The notes: generated from the letters alone by a model not told the origin. Counted from the first letter of the stretch, positions 34,801-46,588 are shown. The stretch: DNA of 64,000 nucleotides from Naganishia liquefaciens (GCA_013423385.1 BLZA01000043.1:1-64000); one strand, 5' to 3'. Numbers and translations are program-made.

Positions 34801-35350
34801 AAACATCCCCATTTCCGTTGGTGCTTGCAGACCGGTCAATTGAAGCCTTCTCCTTCGGCGGGATATCCCTCAATGCTGGCGCATCTCCCTTCGGATCCGC
34901 AAGAGCCAACGACCTTGCAAGGGATTCCATTGCCTTTTGATACGTCACCTCGGGGGAGATCTCCTCTCCTGATGTGACGGCATACGAACGGCATGCGGCA
35001 GCGACGGCTTGCATTCGTTTCTGAAACCCAAAGTCGTCTGACGAGACATCCTTTTTGGCAGTAGTATTGACTCTTGTATGCATGAGGTCGTCAGGAAACG
35101 GCGGTGGACTGTAGAAGGGCGAGGGATTCGAGGGTCTCTGCGCCAGCCGAGATGCAGTAGCGGTCGTTGGCGGACGTTGCTGTTGCGCAGCTTGTTGCGG
35201 TTTCGACGCGACGAATTTCGGCTTTGATCCGGTGATTGCCTTGGAAGGGACGGCGGGAGAAACTTGATCCACTGACGAGATGTCATCGGTGTGAGGAGCG
35301 GACAGGGGCGGTATCAGCGCGAATGGCGCTGGCCGCTGCGGATCCGACAT
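31850..35350 (-). CDS. Large orphan protein, disordered N-terminus
   Basis: Exons 35350-33439, 33386-32880, 32829-32755, 32700-32482, then short exons to the stop at 31850; the first four phases agree exactly. The first ~630 residues are Ser/Thr/Pro/Ala-rich and look disordered. A more conserved-looking part follows: KYHALVEEQLVDGVWMEV, then LRQFFGSDFREGFQILAKHH, YGWSVNKVLDTLSSLRDAR and an Arg-rich KRRRQR patch suggesting nuclear entry. I recognise no domain. The open frame continues upstream of 35350 (SLSDLPGRIHRDPLSGSYSM), so the true start may lie nearer the assembly gap. The 3' splice pattern after 32432 is uncertain. Confidence 0.55.
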
Positions 35351-35886
35351 CGAATACGAGCCCGACAGCGGGTCGCGATGGATTCGGCCGGGGAGATCAC
35401 TCAGGCTGTTACCCTGCCTGAGGAAGAGGCTGTCTCCCTGGGTCTAGAAGAGCGATATGACGCGAATTGTACCAGCTCGGGGCTCATTCATCCATTCATG
35501 TCGTCAAGTTCACCGTTTCGCTTTGTCCCTGCTTCATCTCTCTACCATTTGCATCCGGAATCTTCGGCGGTAAGCGAAAACCGGAAATCACCCAATTTCA
35601 TAGCTCTGGGGTATCAATTTTGGCGGCTTGTCGGACCTTCAGCAGTGTTCTCGCTCTCGCTTCACCAACGCTCATGGTGATCTTCAATTATGCACATTCC
35701 GCCCCACTGCGTTATGACATAGCGTGTCTGAGAGCTTCCCGGAATTGTTGGGCATCGAAAGCATCTTGACACCTCCACGTTGAGTGATATGGCTCACAAG
35801 ACCATACATGATAACTCGGTCGCAGTGAGAAAACGATACAGATCACAAGTGAATTGACCAGATCGACGAGAAAGAAATGATAGACA

Positions 35887-35917
35887 NNNNNNNNNNNNNN
35901 CCCCCCCCCCCCCCCCC
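35887..35917. other. Assembly gap (14 N) followed by poly(C)
   Basis: 14 N at 35887-35900 directly followed by 17 C. The gap is probably a collapsed or unsequenced C homopolymer, and its true length is unknown. Confidence 0.95.
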
Positions 35918-35963
35918 TTCACTGAGTGGCACGGCGCGTCATTGGTAGTCCCCTTCTCCGGTT

Positions 35964-36026
35964 CGAATGGGATTTCTGCCGATACGAATGCCATTTCTGT
36001 CGATTTGAGTGGGATTTCTGGACGAA
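35964..36026. repeat. 21-bp tandem repeat, three copies
   Basis: Three 21-bp units starting at 35964, 35985 and 36006, consensus CGAATGSSATTTCTGYCGAT plus one base. The unit is a multiple of three but sits in no supported gene. Confidence 0.75.
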
Positions 36027-36073
36027 AAAAATAGAAAAAAGTGTGGCGACACATCGCAAAAAGCGAATCGTAG

Positions 36074-36160
36074 TTCTTCTTGCCTGGATCGAACAAGCGA
36101 CCTCGTCATGTCTGGAGAAACAGATACTAGTGACGCGCTCTACCACTGAGCTAAAGAAGA
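36074..36160 (-). tRNA. tRNA-Thr (anticodon AGT) with 15-nt intron
   Basis: On the minus strand the acceptor stem TCTTCTT pairs with AAGAAGA (discriminator A). D arm is GCTC-AGTGGTA-GAGC and the anticodon stem is CGTCA/TGACG. The anticodon loop CTAGTA/A is split after position 37 by a 15-nt intron. The variable loop is AGGTC and the T arm is GCTTG-TTCGATC-CAGGC. All stems pair. Anticodon AGT (read as IGU) decodes ACU/ACC threonine. A TTTTT run about 12 nt downstream fits RNA polymerase III termination. The molecule begins with U, which is uncommon. Confidence 0.93.
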
Positions 36161-36508
36161 CGGATGATGAAGGGGTTTTTGCGCATAATACATAACCATC
36201 TAATTAAATTCGAGACGCGTCTGTCAGACTGACTTCGCGAGCGCACCCCCACCCGATCACCACGGACAACCGCGCCCGAACTCCGCCCGCCGCCCACCCG
36301 GTGTTGTCCTCTCCCCCCGCCAGCATCGAAAATTCACACGAATCACCACGGGTTTGGTTGGTTGACCATCTACCCCTTTCGCCCGTCACCCTCGATATAG
36401 TTACTCTCGCCGACACACATCACCTCGATCGGCACCCGCTCCCCCCCGACGACATCAATCCCCCTTGTATACACGTCTCCAGCCATTCGGTACGCAAGGC
36501 ATTTTACC

Positions 36509-39461
36509 ATGGACGCTGCTACTTTGTTGTCAAACTCCCTGTCGGCCGGTACGTCGTGGCGGTGCACGAGGCCGATCTCGATCTGACATTCATTCTGACA
36601 GACAACAATGCTCGTGCGCAGGCGACGCAGCAGCTCGAGCAGGCCGCACAGGAAAACTTTGTGAGTTGTCGGGATCACGGAATGATTAATCGACGCTGAC
36701 GTCTCCGCGTCACAGCCCGCGTACATGCAAACGCTCGTCAATGAACTCGCCAACGAAAGCGCCGACAACCTCGTTCGAAATGCCGCAGGTCTTGCCATCA
36801 AGAACGCCTTGACTGGACGTGTGAGTGGCCCCCACTCTTTTCGGGCATGGTCCCGCGCTGACGATCAATTCTAGGAATCGCAACGTCAACACGACCTCGC
36901 GCAACGCTGGCTCGCCCTTCCTGCCGACACACGTAACAACATCAAGCACCCATGTCTCGTCACCCTTGGCTCTGAAAACAAGCGAGCATCCGCCGTCGCC
37001 GCGCAAGCCGTCGCCGCCATCGCCGCCATCGAACTCCCGCACGGGGAATGGCAAGACCTGATCGGCAACTTGCTCGACTTTGTGCAGCGGGAAAACGTCA
37101 ACTTGCGGATCGCCACTTTGCAGTCGATCGGTTACATTTGTGAAGTCGTTCCACCCGAGGTGTTGGCGACCCGCAGTAACGAAATCTTGACGGCCGTCGT
37201 TCAGGGTGCACGAAAGGAGGAGACGAGCCCAGAAGTGCAGGCTGCTGCTATCCAGGCGCTCTACAACTCGCTCGAATTCATTCGGGACAACTTTGAACGA
37301 GAAGGTGAACGGAATTACATTATGCAAGTTGTCTGCGAAGCCACGCAGTCCAGCAACGTCGTCGTCCAGATCGGCGCCTTTGAATGCCTCGTTCGCATCA
37401 TGCAGCTTTACTACGACAAGATGGCGCTTTACATGGAACGCGCTCTCTTCGGTCTTACCGTCCTCGGCATGCAGAACCCGGAAGAAAAAGTCGCCCTGCA
37501 AGCCGTCGAGTTTTGGTCGACCGTCTGCGAGGAGGAAGCCGAATTGGCCATTGAAGCCGCCGAGGCAGCCGAGTACCAGGAAACCCCGGCCGTCGAGTCT
37601 CGTCATTTTGCCAAGGTGGCTCTGCCCGAGATCCTGCCCGTCATCCTGTCCCTTCTCACCAAACAGGACGAGGATGCCGAGGACGATGAATGGAACGTGT
37701 CCATGTCCGCCGGCACATGTGTTGGCCTGCTCGCCTCGGTTGTCGGCGACGCCATCGTCCCGCTCGTCATTCCCTTCATCGAGGCCAACATCCAGGACGC
37801 CGACTGGAGGAAACGTGACGCTGCCGTCATGGTTTTCGGTTCGATCCTGGATGGACCCGAAGACGAGACGCTCAACCCGCTCGTCTTGCAAGCCATGCCG
37901 ACACTTATCAACATGATGCAGGACCCGCACCCGTCCGTCAAGGACACCGTCGCGTGGACCCTTGGCCGAATTACCGACTTGATGTTCCGCACGATCGATC
38001 CGGCAGTTCACTTGCAGCCATTGATTCAGGCTGTCGGTTCGGGATTGCAGGATTCTGGACGAATCGCCGCCAACTGCTGCTGGGCAATCAAGAACCTCGC
38101 GATCGGTTACGGACCCGAGTACTCGATGGATGGTTTGCCGCAACCGAGCAACGCTCTCAGCCCTTACTACCAGGCCTTGTTGGAGACCTTGATGCGAACG
38201 AGCGAGACGAGGTGAGTATATTCGAGGCTGGGCTGGGGATATGAGTTGACCTCCTGCAGGGCCAACAACGAAGGCAATGCCCGAACGGCCGCATACGAAG
38301 CCATTGCTGTCCTCATCGCCAACGCGCCCAACGACTCGATCGGCTTCGCTGAGCAGGTCGGCAACGATATCTTGTCACGAATGGAGAACCTGCTCAACGT
38401 GCACAACCAGTTGGTCGGATCGGACGACAAGAACAGCTGGAACGAGCTGCAGGGCAACTGCTGCAGCGTCACCCAGGTGAGTAGCTGCGACTCCGAGGAA
38501 GGGCGAAGCTGACGTCCCCCTTAGGCCATCATCCGCAAAGTCGAAAAGTCCATCCTCCCCATCGCCGACCGCATCATGACCATCGTTCTCGGTCTTCTCG
38601 CCAACTCGGCCAAGGACGCCGCCGTCGCCGAAGACGCATTCATGACCATCTCAACCCTCGTCATCGCCATTGAGCAGGACTTTGAAAAGTACGTTGGCCA
38701 TACGATGGGCTACATCCAGGCTGCGCTTTCGACGTTGGACGAGTTCCAGGTCTTTACCTCGGCGGTCGGTGTTACCGGCGATATCGCTCGTGCCATCCAC
38801 CAGGGCATCGCCCCTTACTGCAACGACCTTCTGACAGCGCTCCTCGCCGCGCTCGCTTCGCCCGTCCTTCACCGTACAGCAAAGCCCACCGTTGTCGCTG
38901 TCTTTGGAGACATCGCCATCGCCCTCGGACAGGACTTTACCCAGTACCTGGACAGCGTGATGGGCATGTTGAGCCAGGCTGGTCAGGTCAAGGCCGATGC
39001 GTCGAGTGACATTGCCATGCAAGAGTTCGTTTGGGCTATGCGGGATTCTATTACCGAAGCGTTCACCGGTATCCTCTCCGGTTTCCGGGAGAATCGTAAG
39101 TCTCGTCTCATGCTCGCAAGGTCTTGACTGACATGTTTCTCCAGCCGCACCATTCGCACCCTACGTTACTGGCGTACTCAACTTCATTGCCGTCACCTCG
39201 GCCGACGAGGAAGTGTCCGACTCGTACATTCGATCATGCCTCAACTTGCTCGGTGACTTGGCGTCGGTTTACGGCTCGCAGATTCAGGATCAGCTGTTGC
39301 AGTCGCAGGTGACTCGTATGTTGGGCGACGGAAAGAAGAGGGGAGTGAGCAAGAGCACGCAGCAGGCGTACAAGTATGCTCGAAAGGTATGTGATGCAGC
39401 GCGATGGCATTGCATTCTCGCTCATATTCCGTCATAGGCTATCAAGGACGCCACATCATGA
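36509..39461 (+). CDS. KAP95: Importin subunit beta-1 (Kap95)
   Basis: Eight or so exons starting with MDAATLLSNSLSADNNARAQ (36509) encode a full-length HEAT-repeat karyopherin of about 860 residues. Marks include RNAAGLAIKNALTGR, HPCLVTLGS, NPEEKVALQAVEFWSTVCEEE, the acidic loop TKQDEDAEDDEWNVSMSAGT (importin-alpha/IBB binding region), HPSVKDTVAWTLGRI and NCCWAIKNLA. The last exon is tiny (AIKDATS, 39441-39461). The protein binds importin-alpha with cargo, the nucleoporin FG repeats and RanGTP. Introns are 45-60 bp with good donors, and reading phases agree throughout. It lies 350 bp from the tRNA-Thr gene. Confidence 0.96.
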
Positions 39462-40429
39462 GCGGCGACCTCGACACCGATTGTATATTAGGACGAATGA
39501 CGACAGACGACGAAAATAGCGCACTCAGGTCCAACGGAATACACCCAAGAGGGGTTAGTGGCGTCCAAGGACGTTTCATCCTCCTCATCGACGTTTGCTG
39601 GATCCGATCGGCTTTGCCGATGCCCTCGAGCGCAAAGGGCGGACGACTCTGTACAACGATGCGCCGATTCGACCTGGATCCAGCATTACAACATCATGCA
39701 TAATCTTTCATCTCACGACATATACCCACGACGCATACTCTCTCCTTCTATTCGCGCATGGTCATGCGATCTGCCAAGGCAGAACGATATACCAACGATT
39801 CTTCTCATCCACTTGCATGTCCGGACGGTACACGGGAATAGTCTCGAGCCCTTCTGGATCCTTACATCGGCGACAATACTCGACGGCACTTTGTTATTCT
39901 TTACGGTTTCTTTTTTCTTTGACTCGGTCTAGCGTGGAAGATGGTAGACGGGGTGCGCGTCGTAAGCGGCCCCTGGCGCGCATGTGGGAGCGGGGCGAAT
40001 ATTAGGGTTTATAGTATGGGCGTCTCTTGACCGGCGCAGAGTAATGGCTGGGTCGAGCCACAGTTTGTATTGTTTAGCTATGGGACGATTTGATGAACCC
40101 AATGTATTTGTACCTCCGCTCAAGGATGATGGTCGAGTGTCCATTCTTTGAAAGAGTTTGAGCCCAACGCTATTTTGACAATGAAATGGATCGTTTGACA
40201 CAACCCTCGCAAAGCGGTATAGGTATACAACGGGTGATGACCACAAGTTTGCCTAAGCCGAGTCAACAAGAACCGGGAAGCGCCATCTCCCTTTCTGGCT
40301 AACGGCGAGCCGCTGGTTTCAGCTGGCGAGCCTACGAATTGTCTGTCGCGCGAGCTCACCATATTTCAGAATCAGATGTTTTCCTTACGTGGACAAGGAC
40401 TTGCCTTGCTTCCTCATGAATTCGCGCCT
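39462..40429. other. Intergenic region with a coding-like run on the minus strand
   Basis: Nearly 1 kb. On the minus strand 39880-39762 reads RRCKDPEGLETIPVYRPDMQ and then DEKNRWYIVLPWQIA before TGA. This has a coding look, but no matching upstream exon was found. The rest holds nothing recognised. Confidence 0.35.
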
Positions 40430-42317
40430 TTATCGAAGAGGCTTCGCTGATCCGCGGCTGACTCCGGAAGTCCAGGCGATGAGCTTGTGATCGCGTGCGC
40501 TGCCAGACGAATGCCAATTACAAGAAGCTGTGATGTCAATTTGACGTTGCCGCAAACGGCCTTCCATTGCACACTCACTGTCATCGGATGTCTTCTGCTT
40601 GGTGCTCAATCCATTATCCAACTCTCTCGTGTCCATCTCCAACCCTGCCTCATCAGCACTCCTCTTTCTAGCACCCCCAGACTCAACCCCTCCGGCGGAG
40701 TCATTCGCATCGCCATCGACTCTTCTGAACTCCTTGATCCGGGATGCTAGGCGAGGCACGTCCAATTCAGAGGCAGTTGATGGGGGCGCAGTGTTGCGAG
40801 ACGTCTCGCGGGGAAGTCGATGGAATCCGAATCGGCTGAGATCGGTTTGAACGCTGGCGGAAGTATGTTCAACCTGTACATCGATGGCATCGGCTTGGGA
40901 TTTCCGCTCGCTTTGATCCGGATGCGAAGGACAACCGCACTGATTTTCGAACGCGACGTACGGTGGAGTAGGCGAACGAGACGGACCCAAGGACACAGTG
41001 TCTCTCTCAGATTCGCTCACAAAGAAGTCCTGGTAATCCTCCCGCTGAGAGGCCCTTGGTACGTCTTCCACTTTAACGTCCCAGCCCGGTCCGAGGCGGC
41101 CATTGTCGCTGTCTGTACGATTGTAACCCTGAAACATGCAAGATCAATTCGGACACCTATTCGCGGGGCAGAAACATGGCCACTTACGTATATGGACTGT
41201 TGCGGCGATTCGGACATTGGCTTGCTAGCGTCAGATGTAACTTGCGGTCTTATGACTATGACGAGAAGAGGGGTCGAGCGTCAGTCGTACGGTAAAATAT
41301 CTTTGAGACGAGACAACTTACCATTCATAAGAACAATTTCTCTTTTCCTAAGCACCTCCGTCAACGACCTTCCCTTGGAATCCGCCTCCTGTGCACTCTT
41401 CGCTCCTGTCAAGCCATCAGCTCGCACCTCTTTCGAACCATCCCCCCCCCCTTTTACTTACCTGCTCCAGAATTATCAAACGGCTGCAGAAGCGCAAAGC
41501 TCCTTTCGTATTCCTCTGTGCTTTCTCCAAGTTGCGATGCGGGAAACCGTCCGGATGCCGTCAGCCTCGGAAATTTCATATCTGTCAGGAACTCGGGAAA
41601 CCGGTTCTTTGGCGTAAAGGGCATTGATTCCGTCTTGATCTTGACTTGACGGGGCCGTTGAGGGTCGTCGGTGTTGCATCGCTTGAGGATCGAATTCCAG
41701 ACGTACTCGAAATCCTTGCAGAGGGCGTTGACAGTGAGGGTCGTGATCGGCTCTGCATCGTCTTGACTGTCTTGCACGGAATGACACAGGCGAACGATCT
41801 GAGGAAACGAATAACCAAATTCGTAAGCGTACTCGGCGGGCGCTCCGAGTTTGACGAAATTGCAATCCGGTTGCAAGTGGAGCTTTTCTTTCCAGGTTTC
41901 GCCCCACATGAACGTCAATGCCTCCTCTTCGGTTTCTGTACCTTCCGGGAATGGCGCCAGTATTTCGAAATGCCGCAAAAGGTGTTCTTGCCATATCGAT
42001 AACTTGACCTTGAAATGTTTTTCCGCGCGAGGTTCGGGACCGTCGTTGTGGGCGATGCCGTGTATCACTTGCCGAAGGTTGTACAACGCTTGTCGAATTG
42101 AACTTTCCCTGGTATCCAGTCTACCGTCTTGAGGTTCGGCGCGGCGAGAAGTTGAGAAGTGGCTGTACAGGAATATCAGATGCGTGATATACATCTGTCG
42201 AACGACGCCGGGTTTCGTGAGGAGCCACTTGACGGTCTGCGCGCAATTGAAGGATGGCTTTTGGATCCTCTTCTGGAACGCGTAAAATCCGTGGATTTCT
42301 CCCTTATAGAGAGACAT
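40430..42317 (-). CDS. Orphan protein with an FMWGETWK motif
   Basis: Four exons from ATG 42317 to the stop at 40430 join in phase: SGAG to AKSAQEADS (donor GTAAGT), LMN to VIRPQVTSD, and SIY to GYNRTDSDNG. About 590 residues. The N-terminal third looks helical (RQALYNLRQVIHGIAHND, WQEHLLRHFEILAPFPEG, then TFMWGETWKEKLHL). The rest is charged and Ser-rich, probably disordered, with LASRIKEFRR and ARKRSADEAG. The motif F(I/M)WGxxWK also occurs in the next gene upstream (42927-43606), and in both it follows a helical segment, suggesting distant tandem paralogues. No known family; function unknown. Confidence 0.55.
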
Positions 42318-42926
42318 CGTGGAAGAGGTGGCCGCGAATCCGCCGTATGGAGCAGTAGAGGGTATGTGCCACGATCTCTTCCTGTCCTGTCTGTCTACTT
42401 TGGTCTCGCGTACACCTCCTTTCGCTTTCTCATCAGTCGCATGGTGCTGTCACTCCATCAATCAACGCTAATGTGTTTCAGAAAGCGGATCCTGTTTCGA
42501 ATGCTCTCAGCTCGCGTACGTGATGCGTCCAAAGTCTATCTTATCAGCTATTTTGTACCCAGCCGCGCGGGGGAACAGAAGGACTCCAAACCTGGATACC
42601 GAAAGCCACCTACCTGTGAAGGCGAACAACCACAGCAGGCCAGCTGCCTATTCCCTTGCACTTTCGATTCCGTTGGTCACAGCAACAGCTATATGGATCA
42701 ATGGATGTGAAAGAGTCTGTGAATGAAGCCAATGTGAATCTCGAGGTGTCTCCAATTTTATTTGAAACTCCAGTACAAGTACGCAGTGTCATTACTGATC
42801 AACATTCCAACCTAATATGACAATCGCAGACTATGGAAGTGAGGATACCTTCGGCACAAGTGATATTCGACTTAAGAGCCAGACGTTAGCTGGAAACCAC
42901 ACTTCAGGGTCCCCTCTCAATCACCT

Positions 42927-43606
42927 TTACGCCTGAACTTCGCCCAAGGCTCGTGAGACCAGACAGATAGGCTGCAGCTCCTTTGTATTTGCTTCTTGCT
43001 GAATGCAGCGTTTCAAGGCTTCGGCTACCTTCGTCCACAAATGCTTTCCCTTTTCTTCCAGATGTCCCGCCAACACGCATCCGTGCTGATAGAGCTCCTG
43101 CAGACTTTCTCCCCCGATTTTCCAATTCGCGCCCCAAATGAAGTGCAACTTTTCCACCTGCTCTCTGGTCTCGGGGGGAAGATTTGACAGACGTGCCAGA
43201 AGAATCGCCAGGACAATGATAATTTCATCTTGGAAATCACATTGGGATGCTGCTCCCTTATTGAGTTTGTCCCATTCCGCAACGAGAGTTTCCGCGATTC
43301 TTATGCCGGAAAGTCTGGTTAGAGGAAGGGTTCTATTTTTCTGAGAAGAGAGCTCCGGCTCGAGAGTCGCTTGAAGAACGGCGGAAGCGCGAGGCATCTC
43401 GACAAATTTCGACGCTGCTGAAGGTCGACAGGCTCAGAAGACGAGTCCAGAAAACGAACTAGTATCAGCTCACTCTCTTGTTTTTCTTGTGTGAAAGACT
43501 TGAAGGTGGAGCCCTGAGTACCTCGGCTCGAATTGCCTGATGGGCCTGAAGGACTGTTCGTTCACATACTGGTGATATCTTCCAATGAGTCTTCATTCCG
43601 CGCCAT
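42927..43606 (-). CDS. Orphan protein with an FIWGANWK motif
   Basis: The main open part (43397-42927) reads RIAETLVAEWDKLNKGAAS, DEIIIVLAILLARLSNLPPE, LHFIWGANWKIGGESLQELY and ends VSRALGEVQA. It looks like an all-helical domain of about 130 residues. Upstream, 43606-43410 holds a likely start (MARNEDSLEDIT) and a second coding-like exon (STFKSFTQEKQESELILVRF). The splice joining it to the main part could not be fixed. It shares the WGxxWK motif and a similar layout with the gene downstream. No known family. Confidence 0.42.
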
Positions 43607-44370
43607 GATATTAAATGGAAGCGTTGAATTTAGTGCGTCAGTGTTGTTACTCGGATGTTGGAAGGTGAAGACATCTGTCTTGCCTTGAGCAGGTGCAATC
43701 GTTGTGTTAATGCTTAAATCAAGCTCAGAGTATCATCCTCGTGCGTAGATGCTAGAGTTATAAATTCGCTTCCTTTATCGAAAACCCAGAATGTCATGCA
43801 TTTTAAGAAAGGAGGACCGAGCGGAAAATACGACCGAGCGAAAAGTAGCACATATCTCAGACTACAGCCGACTAACTGTTTTTCGGCCGACGAATCATCA
43901 AAGAACTTGTTTATGTCGGTATTCGAGCCCGATCAGACAGTCGCGGTGGGGCCGAACCAACGTATGGACTGCGAGACCACAAGTCGATGAATGCGATTAT
44001 CCTTCATATAGCTTACACGAGATTATCCAGAGCAGGAGTTATCGCGCAACGTACCTTGACGCTCGCTGATGCGGATGATGTGATTGGGCTTTCGTCTGTC
44101 TCCATGTCGTAACAGTGTATGTATCCATTGAGCATATGACTGAGGCACTTGCCAATATCGTATAGTCTTGTCATTACAGAATAGCTCGGTATCGCTGTAG
44201 GGCTCTTCCCGCCCTTGACCTGAAAGGTTACCATTACAACTCGAGACATACAAAAGGGCCGCTTATAAGGTAAGCTTGAGACCATTTTGGACCGACTGGT
44301 CAAGATCACTATCATAACGCCATAACCGGGACGATGAACAGCCGATGCTTCACTTCTAATCTTGAGTATA
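43607..44370. other. Intergenic region, nothing recognised
   Basis: About 760 bp between the orphan pair and the SDR gene. Only scattered short frames; no RNA gene or repeat seen. Confidence 0.4.
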
Positions 44371-45553
44371 TCAGAACGTCTCCTTGCTGGGTCTGAAAGC
44401 GCATCATTCGGTCAGTAGAGCCTTCCGTATCGCATTGCCATCCGACATACCGCAAGTCGAGCTCTTGAGTCCACGCCGATGGATGCTGGTCATACAGATA
44501 ACGGTACGCCTGTATCAATCACAGGAACATGAATCAGAAGTCAGACCACTGAGACCAGCATTGTCAAAAGTCACCTTTCCAATCTCCTCGGGATCCAATC
44601 TCGATCCTGGTTCCGCTTCACCGGCGAATCCCTTGACGCGCTCGGTATCGATGAGACCATCGATGATGACATGAGCGACATGAATGCCTTTTGGTCCGAA
44701 TTCCCGGGCGAGGGACTACGAGTGCGTGTCCCGAAGTGTTCGAATATGCGCAGAGACGAAGAAAATGTAATGCGTAAGTAGAGGTAGTGTTCTAGACGTG
44801 AGGTAACGGACCTGAGAGAGCGCGCGAGTGGCAAACTTTGAAGGTGCCATGGCAGCGAACTTAGCGGCGCCTCCTATCGACAGAGCACAATGGAACTTTA
44901 ATCGCCCGAAAGACTGCGCAAGACAGGACAAACGTACGAATGCTCATGGTTGCACCGGTGAATAGCAATGTTCCGCCTGATACAGGTACAGACTTGAGAA
45001 AGCACTGTGAAAAGGTGAATGCTCCGAGGCTGTTCGAAAAGTTAGCATCACAACCTTCAGCATAATATGACAGAAAGCGAAACTCACACGCCAGTCTCCA
45101 TGTTTTCCCTCAATGCCGAAACGTCCAATTCCAGGAACGGACCCGGCGCAAACCTCTCTCCGTTATTGAACACGCCCACGTCCACCTCTGCATCTGGCCA
45201 CTTCTTTTTGATTCCATCAAAGGCCGCACGGATTGATTCCTCGTTTGCTGCGTCTGTGCCGGGGAAAGGGTGCACGATGCTGTCCTTTGGGAGAGACGCG
45301 ATGGTCTTATCGAGGGTTGCCGAGGATCGGGAGAGTAGCGCCAGGCGATGTGTCGATGCGAAGGCTTTTCTGGTAAGGCGCAAGGCGATGAGAGATGAAC
45401 GATTGGGAAGACGTTGAGGCTTACGCTATCCCGGCACCTGTTCCCGGACCTGCCTGAACTAGATCTTAGACGTCCTGTCGCCCGACATAGAGCCCGATGC
45501 GAACTTACGCCGAGAATGACAGCAATTTTGTGGAGAGCATTTGGCGAGGACAT
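44371..45553 (-). CDS. Short-chain dehydrogenase/reductase (SDR)
   Basis: Several small exons: 45553-45509 (MSSPNALHKIAVILG), 45453-45425 (AGPGTGAGIA), then from about 45370 onward, ending ELDLRKETF at 44371. The join gives the cofactor loop ILGAGPGTGAGIAKAFA, an NAD(P)-binding glycine motif. Further marks are VFNNGERFAPGPF (NNG/NAG position), GTLLFTGATMS, KFAAMAPSKFATRALSQSLA and GPKGIHVAHVIIDGLIDTER. The usual Tyr of YxxxK is replaced in the MAPSK segment, as in the bacterial and fungal subfamily with FAAAKFALRGLAQ, so the catalytic set is atypical. Cytosolic by appearance. Substrate unknown. Confidence 0.85.
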
Positions 45554-46588
45554 GTTGGCGCTGATGATACCGTGATGCACGAATTGCCGGCGAACAAGAC
45601 TAGGACTGGAGGATTATCAAGATGCAGTTGTTGCTTCGCGGTGCTCATCTCCAGAGTTTACGTCATCTTCGTGTAATGACGATCACATGAGGGGAGGCAG
45701 CCGCGAAAGGATAACCACCGCGTGTCGTGTCGGTAGCTGGCATCGGCCCTATGCTCAAGCCTCAGCAGGGCACAGGCATGGCACATAGGGCGCTGTAGAC
45801 GATTTGCCAAGCAGTCGGACGAGCCGTCCGACTCATTAGACAAGGATGAATGGCGTTTCGAGAGTATTCAGAGTTATGCAAGCGGTGCCACCCAGTGGCT
45901 GAGCCAAGCGCAAGATCGGTCACCGGTTCGATTTTGGCCTCGGCAAGGCCCGATGAGTCGCTAGGACGGGTCAAACTTGAGAGATTCCGCATTCGGCGTA
46001 GCCTCGATAGCGGTGTCAACCTCATCACCGCGCGGGCAGGACATGATGAGTTACTGAAGATTCTCGGCCGTTACAAACGCTTAGGGGGACAGCTGTCAAA
46101 CATCATGTAACGCTCGCAATCTCTATCAAGCACGACGCACCGCCACTGACACATCGTCCGCCTCTCAGAGCGATTCTCGAAAACTCTGAGCAATTGAGGC
46201 TTACCGCAGCCGCAGCGACCTTTCGCTTGGTGCTGCACCCGAAAGCATTTCGCGTTTGTAATGTGGAGTCTCTTGCGACACACTGCATTTTGTTCTCATG
46301 TTCGAAACCTGTGTGCTTCGGAACAAGCGACAATCGAGGCGACCCTAGACACGTATTCTACGAATCATCTGGTCAAAAATATGAGTGACGGGGAATACGT
46401 CGAAGAGCAGCCTGGCTGGATCGCTCACAGGGTCTCGAACTTTGAGATATGAGCAATCTTCAGCGCCCTTCATCAGCTACAGGCACTGGCCTAGAGCACA
46501 GTTTTACACATTTTTATATTTGTCGTCTGTCGACCTACAACGGGCTCATGCCGCTATCCATTTTGACTTGATACAACTCCGTGTTTCT
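45554..46588. other. Intergenic region, nothing firm
   Basis: About 1 kb between the SDR start and the SWR1 stop. One + strand frame (45850-46110, 86 residues) is open, but without a family match, splice signals or context; not called. Confidence 0.35.

Noticed and set aside
35378-35680. Plus-strand frame starting MDSAGEITQAVTLPEEE, divergent from the large orphan gene
   Set aside because: The minus strand here reads SLSDLPGRIHRDPLSGSYSM in frame with the large orphan gene, which explains the coding look; the plus frame is its shadow.
45850-46110. 86-residue + strand frame between the SDR and SWR1
   Set aside because: Open but isolated; no supporting motif or context.
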